Positions 54,239 to 63,158 of a stretch of DNA of 64,000 nt are shown here, in pieces. This DNA comes from JAAEUB01 sp964550345. GTDB lineage: Bacteria > Pseudomonadota > Alphaproteobacteria > Rhodobacterales > Rhodobacteraceae. The stretch spans positions 28,350-92,349 of the forward strand of contig CAZJYZ010000006.1 of assembly GCA_964550345.1 (NCBI GenBank), in the 5' to 3' direction. Position numbers and translations under genes: made by a program. The notes beneath the pieces were generated by a model. That model was given only the letters and a program-made list of their open reading frames with translations, was not told the DNA's origin and did no database searches. Numbering within the stretch: the stretch's first letter is position 1; every line of letters starts with the position of its first letter.

Positions 54239-54390
54239 TGGCGACCTGGGGGATCATTGGTGCCAGCGTGTTGGTTCTGGGCGCGATTGCCCGGACTTTC
54301 ACGCAGAGTTTCAGGGATGCGGGGCGCGCATCACAGATGGATATCGTGCAGGGCAAAGGCAGCTGCACCCCGAAAGTTGGAAGGCTTTAA
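54238..54390 (+). CDS. 50-aa membrane protein inside the suf operon
   Basis: The frame reads MATWGIIGASVLVLGAIART, FTQSFRDAGRASQMDIVQGK and GSCTPKVGRL. It has one N-terminal transmembrane helix, then a short polar tail with one cysteine. The start overlaps the sufB stop and its end is 1 bp before the sufC start, so it is embedded and translationally coupled. Function unknown. Confidence 0.7.
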   Translation: MATWGIIGASVLVLGAIARTFTQSFRDAGRASQMDIVQGKGSCTPKVGRL

Positions 54391-54391
54391 G

Positions 54392-55147
54392 ATGTTGAAA
54401 ATCAATGACCTGCGGGTCAAACTTGAAGAAGAAGACAAGGCGATCCTCAAAGGTGTAAACCTAGAGGTTCCGGCCGGAAAGGTGCACGCGATCATGGGCC
54501 CTAATGGCTCGGGCAAATCAACCTTGTCATATGTGCTCAGCGGGCGTTCGGGCTATGAGGTCACCGGCGGTGCTGCGACACTGGACGACGTCGATCTTTT
54601 GGATATGGCACCGGAGGAGCGCGCAGCAGCCGGTCTGTTTCTGGCCTTTCAATATCCGGTGGAGATTCCCGGTGTTGGCAACATGACTTTCCTGCGCACC
54701 GCGGTGAATGCCCAACGGAAGATGCGTGGGGAGGAAGAGCTTTCGGCCACTGATTTCCTCAAAACCATCCGCGCCAAGGCCAAAGCGTTAAAGATCGACG
54801 CGGATATGCTCAAACGTCCGGTAAATGTCGGGTTTTCCGGTGGCGAAAAGAAACGCAACGAAATCCTTCAAATGGCCATGTTAGAGCCGAAGATGTGCAT
54901 CCTCGATGAAACCGATTCAGGGCTAGATGTGGACGCGATGAAACTGGTTAGCGAAGGCGTGAACGCCCTGCGGGATGCGGGTCGGTCATTCCTGGTTATA
55001 ACGCATTATCAACGCCTTCTGGATCATATCCAACCCGATGTCGTGCATATTCTGGCCGATGGCCGCATCGTCAAATCCGGCGGGCCGGAGCTGGCCCTGG
55101 AAGTTGAAAACAACGGCTATGCCGACATTCTGGCCGAGGTGGCCTGA
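54392..55147 (+). CDS. sufC: Fe-S assembly ATPase SufC
   Basis: A 251-residue ABC-type ATPase driving the SufBCD scaffold. Walker A GPNGSGKSTL, signature FSGGEKKRNEI and Walker B CILDETDSGLD are complete. It ends 1 bp before, or within, the sufD start. Confidence 0.97.
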   Translation: MLKINDLRVKLEEEDKAILKGVNLEVPAGKVHAIMGPNGSGKSTLSYVLSGRSGYEVTGGAATLDDVDLLDMAPEERAAAGLFLAFQYPVEIPGVGNMTFLRTAVNAQRKMRGEEELSATDFLKTIRAKAKALKIDADMLKRPVNVGFSGGEKKRNEILQMAMLEPKMCILDETDSGLDVDAMKLVSEGVNALRDAGRSFLVITHYQRLLDHIQPDVVHILADGRIVKSGGPELALEVENNGYADILAEVA

Positions 55148-56451
55148 TGGGCGCGCCAGCTGTAAAATCTAACCCGGCGGCGGATGCCTTGTCGGCGCGC
55201 CTTGAAGGGCTGAAACTGCCGCAATCCCCTGACTGGGCGAGTGGTGCGCGTCAGGAAGCGCTTGCGCGCCTTTCGGATATGGGGCTGCCAGGTCGGCGGG
55301 ACGAATATTGGCGTTTTACCCGGCCCGATACACTTACCCAAGTCGCACCTGTCCCCGCCGCACCGTTTGATCATGGTGGCGAGGCGCCGGTCTTTTCCGA
55401 GATTGACCGGCTGCGCCTGATATTTACCGATGGGGTTTTTGATGCCGAGGCGTCAGATGATCTGACCCTTGCCGGGGTTGAAATAATACGCTTAGAAGAT
55501 GCCGAAAAAACAAGCTGGGCCAAAGATCTGTACGGTGATCTTGAAGCACGCGGCCAAAAGCCTGTCGCCCGGCCTCTGGCCGCTCTGAACACCGCCTTCG
55601 CCCCGGATGGCGTGCTTATCCGGGTCACGGAAAAAGCCTCACGGCCGATCTGCATGACCTACCGCCATGCGGACGCAAATTCTGACGTCCTGTTGCACCA
55701 TGTGATCCGGCTGGAACCCGGTGCCGACCTGACTTTGCTTGAAAATGGTGCGGCAGCGGCGCGCCTTAATACGGTGATGGAGGTTGACGTGGCCGATGGG
55801 GCTGCTTTCCACCATGTGCGCGCGCAGGGGCGCGACCATGAACGGCGCGCCTCGACCCATATGTTCGCCCGGTTAGGGCGTGAAAGCACGTTCAAAAGTT
55901 TTACTCTGACGGTCAATGGCGCCCTGACGCGTAATGAATGCGTGATCGAGGTCCTGGGGGATGACGCGGTCGCGCATGTGGCCGGTGCTGCCCTTGGCGA
56001 TGGGGCCGCTGGTGATTTTCACCATGACGACACCGTGTTTATCACCCATGACGCCCTGAACTGCGAAAGCCGTCAGGTGTTCAAGAAAGTTCTGCGTAAC
56101 GGCGCCACAGGCGTGTTTCAGGGTAAGATCCTGGTAAAAGACGGTGCGCAGAAGACCGACGGATACCAAAAAAGTCAGGCGCTCTTACTGGATGGGGACA
56201 GCCAGTTCCTCGCCAAACCCGAGCTTGAGATTTACGCCGACGATGTTGCTTGTAGCCACGGCTCAACGTCCGGAGCGATAGACGAAACGGCGCTGTTTTA
56301 TCTCCAGTCGCGCGGTGTTCCCGAAGCGATCGCGCAGGATCTGATGGTCATCGCCTTTCTGGCGGAAACGCTGGACGAGATTGAGGATGAAGCGATTGCC
56401 GCCGATATCCTGTCGCGGCTCGAAGCCTGGCTGGCCCGGCGGCGCGACTGA
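55147..56451 (+). CDS. sufD: Fe-S assembly protein SufD
   Basis: A 434-residue SufB paralogue of the scaffold, with the N-terminal helices and C-terminal beta-helix (HGSTSGAIDETALFYLQSRG, like the SufB tail). It overlaps sufC by one base. It completes the SufBCD core. Confidence 0.95.
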   Translation: MGAPAVKSNPAADALSARLEGLKLPQSPDWASGARQEALARLSDMGLPGRRDEYWRFTRPDTLTQVAPVPAAPFDHGGEAPVFSEIDRLRLIFTDGVFDAEASDDLTLAGVEIIRLEDAEKTSWAKDLYGDLEARGQKPVARPLAALNTAFAPDGVLIRVTEKASRPICMTYRHADANSDVLLHHVIRLEPGADLTLLENGAAAARLNTVMEVDVADGAAFHHVRAQGRDHERRASTHMFARLGRESTFKSFTLTVNGALTRNECVIEVLGDDAVAHVAGAALGDGAAGDFHHDDTVFITHDALNCESRQVFKKVLRNGATGVFQGKILVKDGAQKTDGYQKSQALLLDGDSQFLAKPELEIYADDVACSHGSTSGAIDETALFYLQSRGVPEAIAQDLMVIAFLAETLDEIEDEAIAADILSRLEAWLARRRD

Positions 56452-56453
56452 TC

Positions 56454-56939
56454 ATGTCGGTTGCTGGGGATATTCTGGCCTCGTATTTGCGGCCACGCGT
56501 TGTTTTTCGCCGCCGCGCGGGCGACACCCCGCGTGAAGACCGCGCTTTGGTCATCCTGATGGCTGCCTGCACGCTGGTTTTTGTTGCCGGATGGCCGCGT
56601 TTGGCGCGCATAGCCTTTGAAACCGGGCAGGAACTGAACCCGTTACTGGGTGGTGCCTTGTTTGGCTGGCTCTTTATCACCCCTTTGGTTATGTACGCAG
56701 TCGGAACGCTCAGCCATCTTTTGGCACGGCTTTTTGGTGGGCAAGGCAGCGCATATCGCGCACGTTTTGCGCTTTTTTGGGCCCTTTTAGCGGCCGCGCC
56801 CTTGTGGTTGCTCTGGGGGCTGATTGCAGGGTTTATCGGGCCGGGTATTGCGCTTAATCTGGTCGGCATGGCGGCATTGGGGGCGTTCGTGATGATCTGG
56901 GCGATGGGGTTTTACGAGGCTGAGTGGGGCGAGCAATGA
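56454..56939 (+). CDS. Yip1-like membrane protein A
   Basis: A 161-residue protein with about four hydrophobic helices (about 32-48, 63-90, 104-124 and 127-152). The pattern fits the Yip1-domain family. It lies between sufD (2 bp) and a second similar gene (4-bp overlap). A role in Fe-S assembly is not established. Confidence 0.7.
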   Translation: MSVAGDILASYLRPRVVFRRRAGDTPREDRALVILMAACTLVFVAGWPRLARIAFETGQELNPLLGGALFGWLFITPLVMYAVGTLSHLLARLFGGQGSAYRARFALFWALLAAAPLWLLWGLIAGFIGPGIALNLVGMAALGAFVMIWAMGFYEAEWGEQ

Positions 56940-57532
56940 ATTTTCAGCCCGGATATCTGTTTGGCATGGCGCTTCAGACCATACCTGAGCCGCGCAAAGT
57001 GGCGCGGGAGGTACTGGCCCTTCGCCTGCCACGTGCGGTCCTGTGGCAGGTTTTTGCCCTGTTTGTTGTCCTGTCGACCGGTATCGGCATCATAGCCACG
57101 ATCCTCTATCCCCCCGACCCGATCTATGCGGACGCCTTACTGGCCGATCCGATCCGTCTGGGCATTATCGAGGGCTGCAGCCTGGTAATTGCGATATTTG
57201 CAATCTACTGGGTCGGTCAGGCCTTTGGCGGCACCGGGCGGTTTGATCAGGCCATCCTGTCTGTCATCTGGCTGCAATTTGTCGCGGTTATTGTACAGGC
57301 AGCGGTGGTTGTGCTGGCATTGTTCGCGGCCGGTCTGGCGATGATGCTGAATGTTTCCGGCGTTGTTATTTCCTTTTGGATCATCACCCATTTTGTCACC
57401 GAAATGCACGGGTTTCGCTCGGCCGGGTTGGTATTTGTTTCGATCCTGCTGACCATCATGGGCCTCGCACTGGGCTTTGCAATCATCATGGCGCTCATCG
57501 GCGTCGGCGCCGTCGCGGCGGGAGGCATGTAA
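56936..57532 (+). CDS. Yip1-like membrane protein B
   Basis: A 198-residue multi-pass protein (four to five helices) with the Yip1-type shape, starting MNFQPGYLFG at 56936. It overlaps protein A by 4 bp and sufS by 1 bp, so it is fully embedded in the suf operon. Confidence 0.75.
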   Translation: MNFQPGYLFGMALQTIPEPRKVAREVLALRLPRAVLWQVFALFVVLSTGIGIIATILYPPDPIYADALLADPIRLGIIEGCSLVIAIFAIYWVGQAFGGTGRFDQAILSVIWLQFVAVIVQAAVVVLALFAAGLAMMLNVSGVVISFWIITHFVTEMHGFRSAGLVFVSILLTIMGLALGFAIIMALIGVGAVAAGGM

Positions 57533-58752
57533 TGTATGATTTGACGAAAGTGCGGGCGGATTTCCCGATCCTCTCGCGTGAGATTAACGGGCACCCTCTG
57601 TGTTACCTTGACAACGGTGCCTCTGCGCAAAAACCGCAGGTGATGATTGATGCGGTCACCCGTGGCTATGCCGAAGACTATTCCAACGTGCATCGCGGGT
57701 TACACACATTGTCGAATATCTCGACGGAAAAATACGAAGCGGTACGTGCCATCATCGCCCGTTTTCTGGGCGCGGCGGATGAACAGGAGATTGTCCTCAA
57801 TTCCGGCACGACCGAGGGCATTAATATGGTCGCCTATAGCTGGGCGATGCCGCGCATGCAGGCAGGCGACGAGATCGTCCTGTCCGTCATGGAGCATCAC
57901 GCCAATATCGTGCCCTGGCATTTTCTGCGCGAACGCCTTGGGGTAAAACTGGTCTGGGTCGAACCCGAGGCTGATGGCTCTCTTGACCCTGACAAGGTGC
58001 TGGCCGCAATCACGCCGCGTACGAAGTTGATAACAATTACCCAATGTTCCAACGTGTTAGGAACAATAGTTGATGTGAAAACCATCACAAAAGGCGCCCA
58101 TGCAGAAGGGGTGCCGGTGCTGGTTGATGGCTCTCAGGGGGCGGTGCATGCGCCGGTGAATGTGGCCGATATCGGCTGTGATTTCTATGCCATTACCGGC
58201 CACAAACTCTATGGCCCATCCGGGTCCGGGGCAATCTATATACGCCGTGAACGTCTGGCTGAAATGCAACCTTTCCTTGGTGGCGGCGATATGATCCGCG
58301 ATGTATGTCGTGACAGCGTCACCTATGCAGACCCGCCCATGAAGTTCGAGGCCGGAACCCCCGGTATCGTCCAAACCATCGGGTTAGGGGTTGCGCTGGA
58401 ATACCTGATGGATCTTGGCATGGAAAATGTAGCAGCGCATGAGGCAAGTCTGGCCGCTTATGCCGCTGAGCGGTTTGCCGGGCTGAACTGGGTGCAGGTA
58501 CAGGGGCAAGCCCCTGGAAAAGCAGCGATTTTCTCGCTGACACTGGATGGTGCGGGCCATGCCCATGACATTTCGACCATCCTTGACCAAAAAGGCATTG
58601 CGGTGCGTGCAGGCCACCATTGCGCCCAGCCTCTGATGGAGCATCTTGGCGTTGCGGCTACGGCGCGTGCCTCCTTCGGGCTCTATAATACCCATGAAGA
58701 AGTCGACAAGCTGATCGACGGGCTGGAACTTTGCCACCGCTTGCTTGGATAA
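57532..58752 (+). CDS. sufS: Cysteine desulfurase SufS
   Basis: A 406-residue class II desulfurase supplying sulfur to the Suf scaffold. The PLP lysine is in ITGHKLYGPSG and the persulfide cysteine in RAGHHCAQPLM. The start overlaps the previous stop (TAATG). No sufE, sufA or sufT follows in the window. Confidence 0.94.
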   Translation: MYDLTKVRADFPILSREINGHPLCYLDNGASAQKPQVMIDAVTRGYAEDYSNVHRGLHTLSNISTEKYEAVRAIIARFLGAADEQEIVLNSGTTEGINMVAYSWAMPRMQAGDEIVLSVMEHHANIVPWHFLRERLGVKLVWVEPEADGSLDPDKVLAAITPRTKLITITQCSNVLGTIVDVKTITKGAHAEGVPVLVDGSQGAVHAPVNVADIGCDFYAITGHKLYGPSGSGAIYIRRERLAEMQPFLGGGDMIRDVCRDSVTYADPPMKFEAGTPGIVQTIGLGVALEYLMDLGMENVAAHEASLAAYAAERFAGLNWVQVQGQAPGKAAIFSLTLDGAGHAHDISTILDQKGIAVRAGHHCAQPLMEHLGVAATARASFGLYNTHEEVDKLIDGLELCHRLLG

Positions 58753-58766
58753 AGCCAGCTCACTCC

Positions 58767-58800
58767 CTTCATCTTGGTAAAAATACCTCCGCCGGAGGCT
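58767..58800 (-). repeat. Roseobacter-type intergenic repeat, copy 3
   Basis: On the minus strand, AGCCTCCGGCGGAGGTATTT then TTACCAAGATGAAG. It lies between convergent sufS and the TetR gene, in place of a clear terminator. Confidence 0.75.
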
Positions 58801-58815
58801 TCCCAAGGGGCAGGA

Positions 58816-59436
58816 TTATTCGTCGGGTTTGATCAGGCCCAGCCCGCGCAGATAAATGCCAATGCCGCTTTCAAGCAGTTCTTCTGGCGGAAACGGGCTT
58901 TTGGTGCCCGGTGAGCCGCGGGCGAAGAGCTCAACCACCCCATGGCACAGGGCCCAGATATGGGCGCTAACCATGCGCGCAGGTGGGCGTTTTTCGGGTG
59001 GGATGCGGGTTGATAATTCCATGGCGGCCTTTTCCAGCACCCCCATGGCGCGCCCGGCTACTTGCGCCAGTTCAGGCGTGTGATTGACCGATATGCCGCT
59101 TTCAAACATGGCGACGTAATGGCCGGGATATTTGCGCGCAAAGGCCAGATAGGCGCGCCCGGTCGCCTCAAAACTGGCCAAAGCCGAGGGCTGGCCTTTG
59201 GAATAGGCGTATTCCATCAGGTCGGCAAAAACCTCGTAGCCCTGCAAGGCCGCTTCGCCAATCAGGTCCTCACGCCCGGCGAAATGGCGATAGACCGCCG
59301 CCGGGGTGACGCCTGCCTGTTTGGCGGCCTCGGACAGGGTGAAACCGGTCGGGCCCTTCAGCTCGATAAGCTGCAGGGCAGCGTCTACCAGCGCCTGGCG
59401 CAGATTGCCGTGATGATAGCCGCGCTTTTTAGCCAT
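58816..59436 (-). CDS. TetR-family regulator
   Basis: A 206-residue TetR with the N-terminal HTH (FTLSEAAKQAGVTPAAVYRHF, about 33-53) and a helical ligand-binding domain. The start MAKKRGYHHGNLR (59436) lies inside the end of ppk2, giving an 8-bp overlap. It probably shares the ppk2 transcript. Confidence 0.88.
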   Translation of the reverse strand: MAKKRGYHHGNLRQALVDAALQLIELKGPTGFTLSEAAKQAGVTPAAVYRHFAGREDLIGEAALQGYEVFADLMEYAYSKGQPSALASFEATGRAYLAFARKYPGHYVAMFESGISVNHTPELAQVAGRAMGVLEKAAMELSTRIPPEKRPPARMVSAHIWALCHGVVELFARGSPGTKSPFPPEELLESGIGIYLRGLGLIKPDE

Positions 59437-60298
59437 GCCAGATCTCGGGCCCGGCGCAGATTTTCGCATCAGGTGGGCAGGCGGCCTTGGCGTCTTTCCC
59501 CACATAGTCGATGCCCGACAGCACTTTGCGCAGACCGGCAATGCGTGCGCGGCGTTTGTCGTCCGAACGTATCACAGTCCAAGGGGTACGCTCGCGGTGG
59601 GTCTTGTCAAATGTCTCGGCGATGGCGTCCGTGTAGGCATCCCAACGGTTCAACCCTTCAACGTCAATCCAGCTTAGTTTCCATTGCTTTAGCGGATCAC
59701 CTTCACGTGCGAGAAAGCGGCGCAATTGCTCGCCGCGTCCAACATTCAGCCAGAGTTTAACAAAATGGATACCCTCATCGGCCAGCATGTCTTCAAATTC
59801 CGGTAGCTGACGAAAGAAGGCAGCGCGCTGGTGATCCTCGCAAAAACCAAACACTTTTTCCACCACGCCGCGATTGTACCAGGATCGGTCAAACAGAGTG
59901 ATTTCTCCGGCAGTGGGCAGGTGGTTGACATAACGCTGAAAATACCATTCGCCCTGTTCGCGTTCCGTTGGCTTTGGCAGGGCCACAACACGCGCAACAC
60001 GTGGATTAAGGTTCTCACGGAACCTTTTGATTGTACCACCTTTTCCGGCGGCGTCCCGGCCTTCAAATACAACGACAACACGTTTACCCGTGGCTTTTAC
60101 ATCGGCTTGCAGCTTCACAAGTTCGCGCTGCAAGGCCTCCATTGTCGCCTCATATTCACCGCGCCCAAGACGCGTGTCATAGGGGTACGAGGGGTCAAGG
60201 ATGTCCTTTTTTCCGGCAGTCTCAATGGCAGTGCGGATGTCAGCCGGCGCTTTTTCTTCAAAAAACGTTGAAATCGCACCGTCGAAGGGTAATGCCAT
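59429..60298 (-). CDS. ppk2: Polyphosphate kinase 2
   Basis: A 289-residue single-domain PPK2 that uses polyphosphate to phosphorylate nucleotides. It has Walker A FEGRDAAGKGG and the Walker B/lid motif DRSWYNRGVVE. It overlaps the TetR gene by 8 bp. Confidence 0.94.
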   Translation of the reverse strand: MALPFDGAISTFFEEKAPADIRTAIETAGKKDILDPSYPYDTRLGRGEYEATMEALQRELVKLQADVKATGKRVVVVFEGRDAAGKGGTIKRFRENLNPRVARVVALPKPTEREQGEWYFQRYVNHLPTAGEITLFDRSWYNRGVVEKVFGFCEDHQRAAFFRQLPEFEDMLADEGIHFVKLWLNVGRGEQLRRFLAREGDPLKQWKLSWIDVEGLNRWDAYTDAIAETFDKTHRERTPWTVIRSDDKRRARIAGLRKVLSGIDYVGKDAKAACPPDAKICAGPEIWHG

Positions 60299-60352
60299 GT
60301 TCTGCCTCCTTTTTATTATTATGGGGACGGGCGGGGCCTAATGCAATGCACC

Positions 60353-61291
60353 CTAGCCGCGCCAATCGGTAACACGGCTGCCAATCTCGTCCATATCATA
60401 GGGCGTGGTCAGGTAAATCTCGCTGATCCAGTTGCCGTAGAGCAAATGGCCATGGCTGCGCCAGCGGTTTTCCGGCGGCTGTGACGGGTCATCATCCGGG
60501 TAATAATTCATCGGCACGTTGATTGGCGTGCCATTGGCGATGTCGCGGTCATATTCCTGCTTCAGCGTATCGCTGTCATACTCAAAGTGGTTGAATATAT
60601 AGAGCGCCCGCCTGTTCTTATCCTCAACCAGACAAGGGCCAACCTCGTCCGAACCAATAAGCGTCGTCAGCTCACCGGTTGCCTGCATTTCAGCTTCGCG
60701 CATTTCTGTCCAGCGGCTGACCGGAATGACGAAATTATCGGAAAAACCGCGCAGATAGGGCGAGGAGGGCGCCTCGTTTCTTTGCGGAAAACAGCCAAAT
60801 GCCTTGTGGTCCAGCATATGTTTGCCGACCTTGTGGAAATGATACGCCATCGCCATGCCGCCCCAGCAAACGCCAAAGGTCATATGCACATTGGTCTGGG
60901 TCCAGTCCATAATCTCGGTCATTTCGTTCCAATAGGACACTTCTTCAAACGGTAAATGCTCAATCGGCGCACCGGTTATGATGAGCCCGTCAAATTTCTG
61001 GTCCTTAATGGCCTGAAAGGGTTCATAATGGGCGCCGATATGGGCCTGGGACGTGGTTTTTGATTTATGTTCCGACATACGGATCAAGGTTAACTCAATC
61101 TGCAAGGGAGTCGCCCCGATCAGTCGGGAAAACTGGGTTTCCGTCTGGATTTTCTTGGGCATCAGGTTTAGCAGGCCAATTTTCAATGGCCGTATATCCT
61201 GATGCGCCGCATGGGAGCGGGTCATCACCATCACACCCTCATCTTTGAGTACATCAAAGGCAGGCAGGGTTGATGGGATCTTGATCGGCAT
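60353..61291 (-). CDS. metA: Homoserine O-acetyltransferase (MetA type)
   Basis: A 312-residue MetA-family enzyme in methionine synthesis. The catalytic cysteine is in FGVCWGGMA, histidine in NHFEYD and glutamate nearby. The specificity residue after TGAPI is glutamate (TGAPIEHLPFEEV), which in characterised MetA proteins marks acetyl-CoA use rather than succinyl-CoA. No SAM riboswitch fits in the 40-bp upstream gap. Confidence 0.93.
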   Translation of the reverse strand: MPIKIPSTLPAFDVLKDEGVMVMTRSHAAHQDIRPLKIGLLNLMPKKIQTETQFSRLIGATPLQIELTLIRMSEHKSKTTSQAHIGAHYEPFQAIKDQKFDGLIITGAPIEHLPFEEVSYWNEMTEIMDWTQTNVHMTFGVCWGGMAMAYHFHKVGKHMLDHKAFGCFPQRNEAPSSPYLRGFSDNFVIPVSRWTEMREAEMQATGELTTLIGSDEVGPCLVEDKNRRALYIFNHFEYDSDTLKQEYDRDIANGTPINVPMNYYPDDDPSQPPENRWRSHGHLLYGNWISEIYLTTPYDMDEIGSRVTDWRG

Positions 61292-61331
61292 AGTGGCTCC
61301 GTTTTTGGTTTAACAAGAGATAGGGTGGCGC

Positions 61332-62192
61332 TTAGCTTTGCTCAAGGGCCTGGGCAATTAAGGCATCAAACTCGGCTGGGTCCGAGACCTGCGCCACGTC
61401 TTCGGCGGTGATGGTGACACCGTGCTCCGCCATGGCCTGATATAGCGGCTGGCGGTGTGCCAGGGCGCGCCCATAGGTCCAGCGAATGAAGTCATTAGGA
61501 TTAACATCGCTCTCGTTAGCGTTGTTAATAATCAGGTATTCGCTCCAGGCGTCAGCCAGAAATTCTGGTTGATAAGCCATGGGTTTGGGGGCTTTGTCAA
61601 AGCGGCGGATCAGTTCTTGCGAATGGGCCGCATCCCCTTTGATCCAGACCAGCAGACAATCCGCTGCAAGCGCCTTGATCAATGGGTCTTCGGCCCCTGC
61701 ATCCGGATCCACCCACTCACATATGGAACCACCCGTGTCGCAGATGAAATGTGGGTAGTCATAAATCCGCTGCGCGCGCCGGATGAAATGGGCCGTGTCG
61801 TAAAGGGCGGCAATCTCGCCTTCTTTGAATTGCTGTTGGCGGACCTCATAGGCCGCCATGGGTAGGCCCCCCTTGGCCACATCACCGGGTTTTCCCAGAT
61901 AGGTCGACACCGGGGCAAGGTTATCAAAAGAGATGTTTGACCGGATGCTGATAGAACCTGACATCAGAAGCTCTTTCAGAAACGGGTTTTTCATCGCTTC
62001 GGATTTGGCGTTATCGGCAATATGTTCGCCCATATATCTTGTGCCAATGCGGTAATCGACCGAATAGTGAAACCAGTCACCTGACGCGCGCAACATTTTG
62101 GAAAGGTGGGTTTTTCCAAGGCCGGACATGCCGAAAAACAGCACGCGTTTATTCGGGGAGTCGCGCCAATCCTGTGCGTTAGAATAGATCAT
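61332..62192 (-). CDS. P-loop ATPase of unknown function
   Basis: A 286-residue protein with the Walker A FFGMSGLGKTHLSKML (about 18-33) and a candidate Walker B FICDTGGS. The rest does not match a family I can name; the pattern (kinase-like P-loop, long helical C-terminal part) suggests a nucleotide-dependent kinase or chaperone. It lies 40 bp upstream of metA on the same strand, so it is probably cotranscribed. Confidence 0.75.
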   Translation of the reverse strand: MIYSNAQDWRDSPNKRVLFFGMSGLGKTHLSKMLRASGDWFHYSVDYRIGTRYMGEHIADNAKSEAMKNPFLKELLMSGSISIRSNISFDNLAPVSTYLGKPGDVAKGGLPMAAYEVRQQQFKEGEIAALYDTAHFIRRAQRIYDYPHFICDTGGSICEWVDPDAGAEDPLIKALAADCLLVWIKGDAAHSQELIRRFDKAPKPMAYQPEFLADAWSEYLIINNANESDVNPNDFIRWTYGRALAHRQPLYQAMAEHGVTITAEDVAQVSDPAEFDALIAQALEQS

Positions 62193-62251
62193 GCCTGTCT
62201 TACCTTTTTCTACGGCCCTTTGGTAAGGGGCCGGGGCGGCAGGGTCAAATG

Positions 62252-63158
62252 CTATCGCGGTAACCGACGTCCTTCAGAGCGCAGGTTGAAGACATTTGCG
62301 CCGATAATGATCAACGCGCCGAGAATGATCCACACATCCAGTGTCTCGCCGTAAAACACCAGTCCGACCAGCGCGATCAGCGGCAGGCGGGTGAAATCAA
62401 TGGGGATTACCACCGAGGCCGGGGCNNNNNNNNNNCATCACGACGGACGCGGGCGCGAGAATGAGCGCTTTGGTCAGGCAAAAATGCGCAATCAGCCCAC
62501 CGAGTGAGACCAGGATCAGCCAGGGAAGGGAAGGGATCGTGGGAAAGGCAATATCCCCATCAAACCCGGCACAAATCAGGCCAAAAACCGATTGCATTGC
62601 CGTGAGCCAGAACAGGATGCAGGTAATACTGGTGCTGCGCGTCAGGCGGCGCGTATAAAGCGCGGATATAGCAAAGCCGATAGCGGCCAGAGCGGCTGCT
62701 ATTGTGCCCGGAGAAACAGCGCTGAGCCCCGGGCGGGTGATGATCATCACACCGGCAAATCCCAGCCCGGCCGCGATGGCACGTGTTCTGGTTAGTTTTT
62801 CGCCCAGCACGAAAGGGGCAAGCACCAGCACCCATAAGGGGGAGGTGAATTCCAACGCAAATACTTGTGTCAGCGGTATCACCGTTACCGCATAAAACCA
62901 CAGGTTCTGGCCGGTGAAATGGCCAATATTGCGGATCAGATGCACCCCTAACTTGTCAGTCGTAATCTGCCCAACGGTGCCATAAATGCGTGCTATAGCA
63001 AGAACAATGACCAGACCAATCAGGCTTCGATAAAGTAAAAGTTCGAATGTATCGAGCGCCACGGCGACTTCGCGCCCCGCAACCGCCATGACGGAAAATG
63101 AGACAATGGCGCCGGTCATCCAAAGGGCGGCGTAAAGCAGCGTACCGGGGCGGGTCAT
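62252..63158 (-). CDS. DMT/EamA-family transporter, split by a gap
   Basis: A 10-helix DMT exporter. The first part (63158-62436) covers about eight helices, ending LILAPASVVM; after the gap, the frame resumes APASVVIPIDFTRLPL and runs to the stop at 62252. The two sides repeat APASVV with different codons, so the join is an artefact rather than a real insertion. With the duplicate removed a single intact EamA protein results. Confidence 0.8.
62426..62435. other. Assembly gap (10 N)
   Basis: Ten N bases inside the DMT transporter gene. The 20 bases on each side encode the same APASVV peptide with third-position differences, indicating overlapping contigs that were not merged. Confidence 0.95.

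Noticed and set aside
60353..61331. SAM riboswitch for metA
   Set aside because: SAM-II elements precede metA in many alphaproteobacteria, but just 40 bp lie between metA and the upstream gene and no pseudoknot pattern is visible.
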